A DNA stretch of 64,000 bases, taken from the NCBI GenBank assembly GCA_963807975.1, contig CAWEDV010000002.1:248001-312000 (forward strand), written 5' to 3'. The stretch comes from JAACFF01 sp963807975 (GTDB lineage Bacteria; Chloroflexota; Anaerolineae; Promineifilales; Promineifilaceae). Below the pieces are notes generated by a model that saw only the letters and a list, made by a program, of their open reading frames with translations, was not told the DNA's origin and searched no databases. This document shows positions 39,571 through 48,772 of the stretch, in pieces. The first letter of the stretch is position 1. Each line of letters opens with the position of its first letter. The position numbers and the translations under genes were made by a program.

Positions 39571-40707
39571 TTATGCCTGGGCAGCAATCCGCGTGCGGGT
39601 TCTTTCGGCCCGCCCCTGGCGCCATTGAGAAACGGCCACAGCGGCGATAAGCAGCAAACCGAGGGCGACACGCTGGACAAAGGTATTGAAGCCAAGCAGA
39701 TTCATGCCATTGTTGAGTACCCCAACCAAGATGACGGCAAGGAAGGTGCCCACAACTGTTCCTTTCCCCCCCGTGGTTGCCGCGCCGCCAAGAAATACGG
39801 CCGTGATTGCCTGTAACTCCAACCCAACCCCATTTATGGGATTTCCTGAGGTGGTGCGTGCAGCCAGCAGCACCCCAGCCAGACCAGCAACACTACCGCA
39901 AAACATGTACATCAGCATGCGTACGCGGGAGAGGTTGATACCTGCCAGACGAGCAGCAACATCATTGCCGCCGATAGCATAGATCGCCCGGCCGAAATCT
40001 GTATAGGCCATCAGAAAATGGGCGATTAACACGATAATAAGCAAGATCACTGTTAATACAGGAATACCGGGCCAGTTTGTATTGCCTAATTGTGGCATTG
40101 GCATGTCGGCCAAGAAGCGGCCTTGGGCAAGCCACGTAAACTGCGGCTGTGTCATCACACCCACTGGTTTGCCCTCGGGGGCTATCAAGAAAGCAATGCC
40201 TCCAAAAGCAGCCAACGTACCAAGGGTAGCAATGATCGGGTTAACTTTGAGGACAGTGACGATGAAGCCGTTAACGACCCCACAGATCACGCCGGCCAGC
40301 ATACCCATTAACACGGCAAAAAAGACATTCCCTGTCGGGAGAAAGGTGAGCGTGCCAACGGTTCCAGCACCGACTAAAAACGAGGCTGCGACGACCGAGC
40401 CGATCGAGGCAATCGAGCCGACGGAGATATCAAGCGCACCGGCAATAATAACCACTGTCTCGCCGACTGCTAACAACCCGACGATCACAATTGCTTGGGC
40501 CAGGCTGTTCATTAGGTTTTGCCAGGAGAGGAACTTATCCCCACCTGAATAACCAAACCAGCCACTTACAAATATGATAAGAAGAAGAAGCACAATAATG
40601 GCGAAAATAAGGGTCAGATTATCAACGCCGATCGAATTGATTATCTTACGAAGTATGCCTTCATTAGCCTTTTCACTGGTTGGTTTTACTGTTGTTTCGT
40701 TGCTCAT
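39571..40707 (-). CDS. Sugar ABC transporter permease (RbsC/AraH type)
   Basis: 378 residues, about nine to ten membrane spans, with the BPD_transp_2 features ETVVIIAGALDISVGSIASI, GVVNGFIVTVLKVNPIIATL, YAIGGNDVAARLAGINLSRV and TSGNPINGVGLELQAITAVF. It forms the membrane channel with the ATPase encoded 11 bases upstream. The binding-protein gene precedes both, so this is a complete CUT2 (monosaccharide) importer. Confidence 0.93.
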   Translation of the reverse strand: MSNETTVKPTSEKANEGILRKIINSIGVDNLTLIFAIIVLLLLIIFVSGWFGYSGGDKFLSWQNLMNSLAQAIVIVGLLAVGETVVIIAGALDISVGSIASIGSVVAASFLVGAGTVGTLTFLPTGNVFFAVLMGMLAGVICGVVNGFIVTVLKVNPIIATLGTLAAFGGIAFLIAPEGKPVGVMTQPQFTWLAQGRFLADMPMPQLGNTNWPGIPVLTVILLIIVLIAHFLMAYTDFGRAIYAIGGNDVAARLAGINLSRVRMLMYMFCGSVAGLAGVLLAARTTSGNPINGVGLELQAITAVFLGGAATTGGKGTVVGTFLAVILVGVLNNGMNLLGFNTFVQRVALGLLLIAAVAVSQWRQGRAERTRTRIAAQA

Positions 40708-40718
40708 ATTTCTTAACC

Positions 40719-42272
40719 TTAAGAATTAGTTTTCGCTTCAGAGTGGGCAAGCGACAAATCATCTACCATCGCCAGTTCGAGTATTGCCTCTTCAGTAGCG
40801 TCTGCGCCTGACAGCTCCCCGGTAATACGTCCGTTCTGCATCACATAGATGCGATCGGCAAGTCCAAGAATCTCTGGCATTTCGGAACTTATAAACATGA
40901 TCCCCAGCCCCTCGTTTGCAAGTTCGTCAATCAAGTTGTAGATCTCAGCTTTTGCACCAACGTCAATACCACGTGTCGGTTCATCAAGGATCAAGATTTT
41001 GGGTCTTGCCGCCAGCCAGCGTGACAAGACGACCTTCTGCTGGTTACCGCCAGATAGCTTGCCGACCTCTTGATCCAGAGAGGGAGTCCGCACTTGGAGC
41101 TTTTCGACGAAACCGCCGACGACTTCTCGTTCCTTGCTTCGGCGTACAATGTGGAAGCGGCTTAGCTGGCGTAGGATCGCCATAGAAGCATTTTCAAGCA
41201 CGCTACGCATCAGGATCAAGCCCTCTCGTTTGCGATCCTCAGGCGCGAAGCCAATTCCCTTGGCAATAGCCTGATCTGGACGACTAACTGAAATTTCTTC
41301 GCCATCCAGTATGATGCTCCCCTCGTTTTTGGCGAACTCGCCAAAGATCACCTTAGCCAACTCTGACCGCCCCGCTCCGACGAGGCCAGAAAAGCCCACC
41401 ACCTCGCCAGCATTAATATGGAAGCTGACATCATGATGCCAGTTGCTGAATAGATTTTCAACTCGCAGCATTTCCCTTTCGCTGTCAGAAGGGTGTCGCT
41501 CAAAAACATCAGAGAGATCACGTCCGACCATCAAGCTAACGATATCAGCTTCGGTCATCTCGGAGGCTGGCCTGACCGCAACCAACTTTCCGTCACGTAA
41601 AATTGCGATGCGGTCACACAAACGCTTAATTTCGTTAATGCGGTGTGATACATAAATAATGGCGACCCCATCATCACGTAGACGCTCCACGAGTGCAAAG
41701 AGCCGGTCAACTTCTTCGTCCGTCAGTGACGATGTCGGCTCATCCAACGCGAGAACGCGAACATCTCTTTTGAGAGCACGCATAATTTCCACAAGCTGTC
41801 GTTGGGCAGATGAAAGCTCCTCTCCCATCAGGTGGATTGGTAAAACGTTTTCAAACCCGTATTCTTCCAGGCGGCTTTGAGCTTTTTCGTTGAGCTGGCG
41901 GCGATCAAGTACACCAAATCGCTTCGGAAGCTCGCCAATCCAAATGTTTTCAGGGACATCGGTTCCGGGGACGATTTCAGGCTCCTGGTAAATGACCCGA
42001 ATGCCTGCTTCGTGAGCCTGCTTGGGATTTGAAAACGAAAACTCCTCGCCATCGATCGAAATGGTCCCAAAGTCAGGCTGGTAATCGCCGTTGATGATTT
42101 TTAGCAGTGTTGATTTTCCAGCGCCGTTTTCACCCATGAAAGCGAGGATCTCTCCTGGTCGAATGTCAAGAGAAACATCTACAAGCGCCTGGACATTGGG
42201 AAATGCCTTACTGATATTTCGGACCTTAAGGGTGCCGGTTGGGGTGCTGTTTTCTTCAGTCATGGTTCCCAT
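40719..42272 (-). CDS. Sugar ABC transporter ATP-binding protein (RbsA/AraG type)
   Basis: 517 residues with two nucleotide-binding domains. The first has AFMGENGAGKSTLLKIINGD, SSAQRQLVEIMRAL and LALDEPTSSLT. The second has GFSGLVGAGRSELAKVIFGE (Walker A with R for K, as is normal in this family), LSGGNQQKVVLSRWLAARPK and ILDEPTRGIDVGAK. It drives uptake through the permease encoded next. The start may be 42272 or the Met at 42263. It is separated from the binding-protein gene by a 90-base gap holding a strong hairpin. Confidence 0.93.
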   Translation of the reverse strand: MGTMTEENSTPTGTLKVRNISKAFPNVQALVDVSLDIRPGEILAFMGENGAGKSTLLKIINGDYQPDFGTISIDGEEFSFSNPKQAHEAGIRVIYQEPEIVPGTDVPENIWIGELPKRFGVLDRRQLNEKAQSRLEEYGFENVLPIHLMGEELSSAQRQLVEIMRALKRDVRVLALDEPTSSLTDEEVDRLFALVERLRDDGVAIIYVSHRINEIKRLCDRIAILRDGKLVAVRPASEMTEADIVSLMVGRDLSDVFERHPSDSEREMLRVENLFSNWHHDVSFHINAGEVVGFSGLVGAGRSELAKVIFGEFAKNEGSIILDGEEISVSRPDQAIAKGIGFAPEDRKREGLILMRSVLENASMAILRQLSRFHIVRRSKEREVVGGFVEKLQVRTPSLDQEVGKLSGGNQQKVVLSRWLAARPKILILDEPTRGIDVGAKAEIYNLIDELANEGLGIMFISSEMPEILGLADRIYVMQNGRITGELSGADATEEAILELAMVDDLSLAHSEAKTNS

Positions 42273-42300
42273 TCATCTTTTGGTATCGCCTGCGAGTAAA

Positions 42301-42337
42301 CCCTAAAGGGGCGGATGGATATCCAGCCCCTTTAGGG
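42301..42337 (-). terminator. Intercistronic stem-loop after the binding-protein gene
   Basis: CCCTAAAGGGGC (42301-42312) and GCCCCTTTAGGG (42326-42337) form a perfect 12-bp stem with a 13-base loop, between the binding-protein stop (42363) and the ATPase start. On the minus strand it is followed by TTTACTC, a poor U-tract, so it is more likely a partial terminator or 3'-end stabiliser that raises binding-protein mRNA over the ATPase/permease mRNA, as in maltose and other sugar operons. Confidence 0.8.
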
Positions 42338-42362
42338 ATAGCAGACTACTTTTACTTAGTTG

Positions 42363-44414
42363 TTATTGAGAGCAGTTCGCCAGTGATATGGCATCCATGA
42401 CATCAGCATAGTTGTCAGGGCTAACAATCGTTGTCGGTGCGAACGACTGTTCTGGCGGTTCCACACCATTGACAACCGCGTCATAAAGCACGGTTGCCGC
42501 AGTGTTTCCCACATCCTGCCCGGAGATGAACAGACCAGCTTTGAAACCGGACGGTTGGTCGGCGGACCAGAATTTACATGCTTCATAGGCGCCGAGACCG
42601 ACACCGATAATATCTTCAGGAACATAACCGGTAGTTGCCAATGCGTTCAAGGTACCCAATACACCTTCATCATTACAACCAAAGACGATCCAGTTGGTTA
42701 CATCAGGATTAGCGGTGATGATCGGGCCAGCCGCATCTTGTGCAGACAGCGATTCGCCTGTGTATGGAACTGGGTAGACCTGATCTTCCGGTACACCAGC
42801 CGCGATGACGGCCGCTTTCTCATTGTCGGTTCGGTCGTTACATACGGACAGAGTCTGTACCTCAACCGAGAGGACGCCAACTTTCTTGTCAGCATCATCC
42901 AGCCAACCGCTTTCCGTCAGCAGCTCAGCCGCAGCCTCGCCGACCTTCTTGCCCATATCCTTGCCATCGAAGCCGACGAAAGGTACCGGGTCGCCATTCT
43001 CGTCGACAATGCCGTCATCAGTCGCAATCAGGACAACGCCTGCATCCCGTGCAGCCTGCGCAATTGCCGGCCCAATCGTCTGATCGGGAACTGTAATAGA
43101 GATGCCCTGGGCACCGGCTGATATGGCATCGTTCACCAGGCTGACACCCAGACTCGGGTCCAGCTTGGCGTCGAATTTCAACGCCGATGCTCCCATGCTT
43201 TCCGACATCTCAATGAACGAGTCTTGCAGGTCAATGAAATACTGCTGGTCGGCGCTCTTATTGATCGCTACAAAGAGCAGATCTTCGGGCGCTTCCTCAG
43301 CAACAGGCATCTCTGCCGGCTCCGCACCGCAGTTCGCCAATGATATCTCATCCATAATCGATTGATAGTTGGATGCATCCACAATATTTGTTGGTGCAAA
43401 CGACTGTTCCGGCGGTTCCACACCATTGACAACCGCGTCATAAAGCACGGTTGCTGCAGTGTTTCCAACATCCTGGCCGGAGATGAACAGACCAGCTTTG
43501 AAACCGGACGGTTGGTCGGCAGCCCAGAATTTACATGCTTCATAGGCACCGAGACCGACACCGATAATGTCCTCTGGAGCATAGCCTGTGGTCGCCAATG
43601 CGTTCAAGGTACCCAATACCCCTTCATCATTACAACCAAAGACGATCCAGTTGGTTACATCAGGATTAGCGGTGATGATCGGGCCAGCCGCATCTTGTGC
43701 AGACAGCGATTCGCCTGTGTATGGAACTGGGTAAACCTGATCTTCCGGTACACCAGCCGCGATGACGGCCGCTTTCTCATTGTCGGTTCGGTCGTTACAT
43801 ACGGACAGAGTCTGTACCTCAACCGAGAGGACGCCAACTTTCTTGTCAGCATCATCCAGCCAACCGCTTTCCGTCAGCAGCTCAGCCGCAGCCTCGCCGA
43901 CCTTCTTGCCCATATCCTTGCCATCGAAGCCGACGAAAGGTACCGGGTCGCCATTCTCGTCGACAATGCCGTCATCAGTCGCAATCAGGACAACGCCTGC
44001 ATCCCGTGCAGCCTGCGCAATTGCCGGCCCAATCGTCTGATCGGGAACTGTAATAGAGATGCCCTGGGCACCGGCTGATATGGCATCGTTCACCAGGCTG
44101 ACACCCAGACTCGGGTCCAGCTTGGCGTCGAATTTCAGCGCCTCTGCGCCCATGCTCTCCGACATCTCAATGAACGAATTCTGTAAGTCGATGAAATACT
44201 GCTGGTCGGCGCTCTTGTTAATCGCCACGAAGAGCAGTTCTTCTTCGGCCATTTCTTCTTCAGCTGGTGCTGCCTCTTCTTCGGCTTCCGCTGCTTCTTC
44301 AACGGGCGCCGCTTCTTCAGCTGCCGGAGCCTCAGATGGTGCCTCGCCGCCACATGCAACAAGGATCATCGATGTGATGATCAACAGTGATAATATGTAC
44401 AAAAACTTTTTCAT
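42363..44414 (-). CDS. Sugar-binding lipoprotein with two tandem binding domains (AraF-like)
   Basis: 683 residues, about twice the usual length. A lipoprotein signal (MKKFLYILSLLIITSMILVA before the lipobox Cys) is followed by a 35-residue Ala/Glu linker. Then come two complete periplasmic-binding domains, about 58-363 and 379-682, each starting (E)ELLFVAINKSADQQYFIDLQ or (E)DLLFVAINKSADQQYFIDLQ and ending ISLANC. Motifs such as NPDVTNWIVFGCNDEGVLGT and DAVVNGVEPP recall the L-arabinose-binding protein AraF. The domains differ at few positions (EA/SA, AA/SA, PT/PD near the ends), so both should bind the same sugar. A strong ribosome site AGGAGAGGA lies 6 bases before the ATG (44421-44429). 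Confidence 0.93.
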   Translation of the reverse strand: MKKFLYILSLLIITSMILVACGGEAPSEAPAAEEAAPVEEAAEAEEEAAPAEEEMAEEELLFVAINKSADQQYFIDLQNSFIEMSESMGAEALKFDAKLDPSLGVSLVNDAISAGAQGISITVPDQTIGPAIAQAARDAGVVLIATDDGIVDENGDPVPFVGFDGKDMGKKVGEAAAELLTESGWLDDADKKVGVLSVEVQTLSVCNDRTDNEKAAVIAAGVPEDQVYPVPYTGESLSAQDAAGPIITANPDVTNWIVFGCNDEGVLGTLNALATTGYAPEDIIGVGLGAYEACKFWAADQPSGFKAGLFISGQDVGNTAATVLYDAVVNGVEPPEQSFAPTNIVDASNYQSIMDEISLANCGAEPAEMPVAEEAPEDLLFVAINKSADQQYFIDLQDSFIEMSESMGASALKFDAKLDPSLGVSLVNDAISAGAQGISITVPDQTIGPAIAQAARDAGVVLIATDDGIVDENGDPVPFVGFDGKDMGKKVGEAAAELLTESGWLDDADKKVGVLSVEVQTLSVCNDRTDNEKAAVIAAGVPEDQVYPVPYTGESLSAQDAAGPIITANPDVTNWIVFGCNDEGVLGTLNALATTGYVPEDIIGVGLGAYEACKFWSADQPSGFKAGLFISGQDVGNTAATVLYDAVVNGVEPPEQSFAPTTIVSPDNYADVMDAISLANCSQ
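42372..43283. repeat. Direct repeat inside the binding-protein gene, copy for the second domain
   Basis: Matches 43329-44240 at a constant offset of 957 bases (319 codons). The ends (first about 250 and last about 110 bases) differ at many synonymous sites, while the core from about 42620 to 43165 is almost base-for-base identical to the other copy; I noticed a single difference there (near 42776). Confidence 0.85.
43329..44240. repeat. Direct repeat inside the binding-protein gene, copy for the first domain
   Basis: Partner of 42372-43283, shifted by 957 bases and in the same frame and orientation. Encodes residues of the first binding domain. The mosaic of diverged ends and an identical centre points to gene conversion after duplication, not simply a very recent duplication. 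Confidence 0.85.
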
Positions 44415-44420
44415 GATTTG

Positions 44421-44429
44421 TCCTCTCCT
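44421..44429 (-). promoter_or_regulatory. Strong ribosome binding site of the sugar-binding lipoprotein
   Basis: On the minus strand AGGAGAGGA lies 6 bases before the ATG at 44414. It is the best Shine-Dalgarno match seen in the window and fits the need for excess binding protein over membrane components. Confidence 0.7.
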
Positions 44430-44534
44430 ATCTTCAGAAAGCTAAATTCTTGTTTAAATGTTGCTATCAATTTCTGTAAATGTCAGATTCCTAATCACCT
44501 CCTATCATCTGTACCTTGCCCTAAATGGTGAGGG

Positions 44535-44954
44535 CTAAACACCGGCGTTAATTACGCCTGCTGCCTGTAATGCACTTTCAAAATCGCCATATGAGATATT
44601 AGGCTTTTGCAGGTATCCTGTTAAATCGCCAACCAGACTGCGTACTTCAGCTTGACTCAACCAAGAACAGCTGATCAAGGCGACATCTTGGGTATCATCA
44701 GATTTGAGTTCACGAATGACTTCCCAACCAATTGTGTCTCCGGGAAATTCGGCATCAATTATAAGAACCTGCGGCTTGAGCTGGCGTGCCAATAATGCAA
44801 CATCCTCTCCAATTTTAGCTCTTACGCAAACCATTTTACTTCCCTCAGCATATCTGAGGAGCAATTGTGAAATAAACTGGTCTGATTCAGCGATCAGACA
44901 ATGGCTAAACCTATCAACCTCTTCCCGCATACTCTTTATCTTAAACGACAGCAA
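44535..44954 (-). CDS. Stand-alone response regulator receiver protein
   Basis: 139 residues. A receiver fold is seen from about residue 17: HCLIAESDQFISQLLLRYAE, QVLIIDAEFPGDTIGWEVIR with the phosphorylatable Asp in L-I-I-D, ALISCSWLSQ (Ser/Thr position) and TGYLQKPNISYGDF (conserved Lys). No output domain follows. It resembles the first receiver of the hybrid regulator encoded just upstream (shared D-x-G-W-x-V-x-R-x-L block), so it may be a phosphate sink or a duplicated receiver. The Met at 44930 is an alternative start. It sits 93 bases after the hybrid gene and before the transporter genes it presumably helps regulate. Confidence 0.75.
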   Translation of the reverse strand: MLSFKIKSMREEVDRFSHCLIAESDQFISQLLLRYAEGSKMVCVRAKIGEDVALLARQLKPQVLIIDAEFPGDTIGWEVIRELKSDDTQDVALISCSWLSQAEVRSLVGDLTGYLQKPNISYGDFESALQAAGVINAGV

Positions 44955-45047
44955 GAGATAAGGTCTAGAAGAAATGGAATATGAACCCGCACAGATGGAA
45001 GAATCTGTGAAAATACCTGGCTGACTTAGGCAGCCAAGAGGATCTTA

Positions 45048-48000
45048 TTAGTGTGTTGACAGCCGTTCTCCACTTTGATAGGCGCGTGGCGAGATGCCGA
45101 TTTCATCTCGAAAAACCCGGGCAAAGTAGTTCGGATCAGTGAAACCAACCGCAAATGCAACTTCAGTAACGTTCATCTGGTCCCGCTCCAGGAAAATGCG
45201 CGCCTGGCGTATACGATAACGGTTAAGATATTTGATGGGGGTGAGACCTGTTTCACGACGAAAGCACTGAGTTAAATAGCGCTCGCTCAGACCAACATGT
45301 GCAGCCAGTTCTGACCGTGTAACTGTCCCGGCGTAGTTTTCATGAATATAAGCCATTGTTTGGCGCATCGCCCACTGCGTATCGCTGTACAATTGTTTAT
45401 TCCGGCTCAATACTGTCTCAACTTGCGTCAATAATTCGTTGCTGGAATACAGCCCTTTGGCCAAAACCGCCGCGACCCCTCTCCGCAAGCGAACCATATC
45501 CTGTCTTGTCAAGATCTGCGCGGTGAGAACGATAACGGGCACGTTACGGGTCGTCTCTTGTTCCCGCATGACTTGCAAAACTCCAAAGCCATCAACTATT
45601 GGCATCACTAGATCTAGAACAACCAAATCAGGTGTTTTCTTGGCCATGATATCAAGAGCCTCACGGCCATTTGTGGCGCTGATAATCTGGCAGCGAGGTA
45701 TCAACTTCTCAAGAACACGACCATGTAAATCGAGAATACCCGGATCATCGTCAACAATCAGAATTGTTCGATCTCCAGCACTCAATTCTTGCGTTAGACC
45801 TTGACGTTCAAGTGCGCGAGCCAAATCTGATGAAGAGACGGGCTTGGTTAAGTAGTCGAGATCCAGAAGCGCTCCTCGATCTCGATCCTCAGACAACGTA
45901 TAAAAGACCACAGGGATATCCTGAGTTGGCAGATAGTCTCTTAAATCTCGCATCACCTTCCAACCGCGGTCGCCATCGGGCTCATAATCTAAGATGATCG
46001 CCCCAGGAGGTGCGGAAACAATTTCTTCACTCCAACTTCTCTGATCACTAATATCGACTAATTCAACCTTAAAACCCCTGGATTGAAGATGCGCTTGCAG
46101 TCGATGTTTGACACCTGCATGTTCCGTAAGGATAAGCACTATGTCGGAGCGATCACGAGAATGAGTCTCCTTTTCCCGAGTCTGATCTATGATTGGTAAT
46201 GTATAGTAAACTGTTGCCCCTGAACCGGCGGTTCCTGAAGACAACACACCAACCTGGCCCCCGTGAAGATCAATCAGGCGGCGGCTTATAGCCAGGCCCA
46301 GCCCCTTTCCGCTAAATCCCTGGTTAACAGTGCGATCAGACTGGAAAAACTCTTCAAAAATAGCGTTTTGTTCTTCAACTGGGATACCGATGCCGGTATC
46401 AGAAACCGCCACCATCAATTGATCTTTCCCGACTTCAGTCCAAAGCGAAATTGTACCGCTTCGGGTGAACTTCACCGCGTTACTAACCAAATTTAGGGTG
46501 ACTTGCTGCAGCCTTGTTTGGTCCCCCCACACATACGGCAATTCTTTTGGCACATCTGTCTGCCAGGTTAAACCCTTTTCACGGGCCATTACTTCGCCAA
46601 GGGCAATGACTTCAGCCAATACATCGCTAACTCGCAGTTTTGATCGGACTAGCCTGAGTTGACCGGCTTGGCTGCTGGCTAGATCGAGAACATCTCCAAT
46701 CAGGTGGTTCAAGTGATGGGCACTAGCCCGGATATTATTAAGATCACGATAGTAGCGATCGGGTAAGGGATTTTCACTGCTGGCATCTTCCCTCAGCTGC
46801 ATTTCGATGGTGCCCACAATCAAGCTCAAAGGGGTTCGCAGCTCATGGCTAACGGTAGATAAGAAGCGGCTCTTTAATTGATCCGCAGCTTCGGCCGCTT
46901 TACGGGCTTCCACTGCTTCACGATAGAGCTCTTCATTTCTCGAAGCGAGGAATGCCCCCTTCATCGCACTGCTGATTTGCATGCGCAGTGCTTCATAGAT
47001 ATTTCCATCAAGGGGTCCCATCTCTAAAATAACAAAACCCAATTGCTCGCCGTGAAAATGTAATGGTAATCCGACAAGATCAAGTCTACGGTCGATACGC
47101 AGGAATTCCGTGGGGACAAGTTTGCTGGATTGAAAAAGAAAGCCACCATGCCCGATCTCTATTCGGCCATTTTCATCATACGCCAGCATCAGTCTTGCCC
47201 ACTTGGTCGGATCAGATGGATCTTCGTATATGGACAGAAAACAGCTTGAGATACCCAGCTGTGGCAGATCGCTCGCAAGCACATCCATGATCCCGTCAAT
47301 ATCGAAGGTTGTCATAAGTCTTTGGATAATGCTATTGAATATCTGTACCTGAGCGACATCATTGAGTCTCCTGAAGCCCTGCTCTCGTTCAGCAAAATCA
47401 CCCAGCAGGGTACGCGCCTGCTGCCACAAATCCTCTGCCCGTTCTACCATCAGCACATCATGCAAACACGGTCTGATATTTCTACGCATAGCAGATAGAA
47501 CTGCTTGCCAGGGAGTCACACGATGGCCGGTGGTCATTACAATGCGCAGGATCTCCTCCAAAACAGTCAAAAACTGCCACGGGGATTCACCGTTCAACTC
47601 ATCGAGAAATCCATCAAGTAATCTTTCAGCCCAATCAGAATTAAGGTCTGGAACATTTTCGACCAATGCTGATTCACCAGCCCTGATAATCTCTGCGAGA
47701 ACACGATTTTTATCAATCGAAACAGACCAATCTTCAGATCGAGAAGCTGGTGGCAAGATTGAGCCAACGCCTTCCGAAGCCGCCTGCCGCACCGTTTCTG
47801 GAATACAACCGCATGACCAACGAATCTCCATTTCTGGAGGTAGGATTTCGTTTGGTGGCGGCGTCTGTCCATCAATAATATCTACGAGGATCTCAGTTGC
47901 TCGTCTGGCTACTTCATCTACCCGGCGGTCTCCAGTGGTAAGACTGATACAAGCTAAATGGGATTGTTCAAGATTGTTGAATCCGGTGACAGCGACATCA

Positions 48001-48749
48001 TAGGGAACCCGCACCCCACGCGCCTGTAAAGCCTCTACTGCCGTTGTAGCTTCCCGATCCCCGCAGGCAACAATGCAATCAATATCTAGACCAGGCTGTA
48101 ATCCCCGCTCATCTAGCAGTATGCGCACGCCATTTGTACCAATGGGATCTCCCCAACTTGGCTGATTTGGGATAACCAATCGTGGATCGAACGGAATATC
48201 ATGTTTAGCTAATCCCTTCAGAAATCCTCGATATAGTCCTTCGGCCGTCTGCTCTCCGGATGGCCCAGAAAGATATGCCAGCCGCCGGTATTTATGAACG
48301 TCCACCAAATGATCAACCAGCTGCTGCATCCCCTCTTCTTTATCCAACATCACACTAGGGATGCCTTCAACAACACCAATACTGGTCATTGGTAGAAAGC
48401 CAAACCGGTTTAGAAACTGTTTAAGCTCGGCCACGCTCACATAGTGGTATAGCATTTCCGAAAAAACCACTAGGCCATCGATCAAAGAAGGATCTACAAG
48501 GTCAAACATCACCTGTTCAGGTTCCTGCTCGTCGGCCGTGGACCGTAACCTTGAACCGACGATATTAAGAACATTGACATCCCTATTCTTGGCTACCTCC
48601 ATGACATTCGTCCACGTGAAGGTAGCATACGGATCGCGCAGGCTGGCAGTCAGAAATCCGATGGTCGGCCGTCCTCCAAGGAACGGAACAGCTTGATCCG
48701 CAACCCTTGATCGAGAATTGGTGTTATTATCGCCTTCTACCCGTGACAT
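45048..48749 (-). CDS. Hybrid regulator: LacI-type sugar sensor, histidine kinase, two receivers, AraC DNA-binding domain
   Basis: 1233 residues with no signal peptide or membrane span. Order: a LacI/RbsB-like ligand-binding domain without its usual HTH (about 28-330; RPTIGFLTASLRDPYATFTW, DCIVACGDREATTAVEALQA, VPYDVAVTGFNNLEQSHLAC); a helical/GAF-like region (about 350-600); HisKA with FLSTVSHELRTPLSLIVGTI; HATPase with NLVSNAVKFTRSG, VSDTGIGIP and GKGLGLAIS; a first receiver (AIILDYEPDGDRGWKVM, LDYLTKP); a second receiver (ILIVDDDPGILDL, LVVLDLVMPIVDGFGVL, VLAKGL); and an AraC domain from about 1130 (SELAAHVGLSERYLTQCFRR, VTEVAFAVGFTDPNYFARVF). It should sense a cytoplasmic sugar or sugar phosphate and control this catabolic locus. 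The fusion of sensor and output makes it a one-protein phosphorelay. Confidence 0.92.
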   Translation of the reverse strand: MSRVEGDNNTNSRSRVADQAVPFLGGRPTIGFLTASLRDPYATFTWTNVMEVAKNRDVNVLNIVGSRLRSTADEQEPEQVMFDLVDPSLIDGLVVFSEMLYHYVSVAELKQFLNRFGFLPMTSIGVVEGIPSVMLDKEEGMQQLVDHLVDVHKYRRLAYLSGPSGEQTAEGLYRGFLKGLAKHDIPFDPRLVIPNQPSWGDPIGTNGVRILLDERGLQPGLDIDCIVACGDREATTAVEALQARGVRVPYDVAVTGFNNLEQSHLACISLTTGDRRVDEVARRATEILVDIIDGQTPPPNEILPPEMEIRWSCGCIPETVRQAASEGVGSILPPASRSEDWSVSIDKNRVLAEIIRAGESALVENVPDLNSDWAERLLDGFLDELNGESPWQFLTVLEEILRIVMTTGHRVTPWQAVLSAMRRNIRPCLHDVLMVERAEDLWQQARTLLGDFAEREQGFRRLNDVAQVQIFNSIIQRLMTTFDIDGIMDVLASDLPQLGISSCFLSIYEDPSDPTKWARLMLAYDENGRIEIGHGGFLFQSSKLVPTEFLRIDRRLDLVGLPLHFHGEQLGFVILEMGPLDGNIYEALRMQISSAMKGAFLASRNEELYREAVEARKAAEAADQLKSRFLSTVSHELRTPLSLIVGTIEMQLREDASSENPLPDRYYRDLNNIRASAHHLNHLIGDVLDLASSQAGQLRLVRSKLRVSDVLAEVIALGEVMAREKGLTWQTDVPKELPYVWGDQTRLQQVTLNLVSNAVKFTRSGTISLWTEVGKDQLMVAVSDTGIGIPVEEQNAIFEEFFQSDRTVNQGFSGKGLGLAISRRLIDLHGGQVGVLSSGTAGSGATVYYTLPIIDQTREKETHSRDRSDIVLILTEHAGVKHRLQAHLQSRGFKVELVDISDQRSWSEEIVSAPPGAIILDYEPDGDRGWKVMRDLRDYLPTQDIPVVFYTLSEDRDRGALLDLDYLTKPVSSSDLARALERQGLTQELSAGDRTILIVDDDPGILDLHGRVLEKLIPRCQIISATNGREALDIMAKKTPDLVVLDLVMPIVDGFGVLQVMREQETTRNVPVIVLTAQILTRQDMVRLRRGVAAVLAKGLYSSNELLTQVETVLSRNKQLYSDTQWAMRQTMAYIHENYAGTVTRSELAAHVGLSERYLTQCFRRETGLTPIKYLNRYRIRQARIFLERDQMNVTEVAFAVGFTDPNYFARVFRDEIGISPRAYQSGERLSTH

Positions 48750-48772
48750 GATAATATCTAAAAATAAATCTT

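Noticed and set aside
42555..44445. Several long open frames on the plus strand opposite the binding-protein gene, occurring in near-identical pairs
   Set aside because: They are antisense shadows of the internal repeat in 42363-44414; no ribosome sites and no family pattern.
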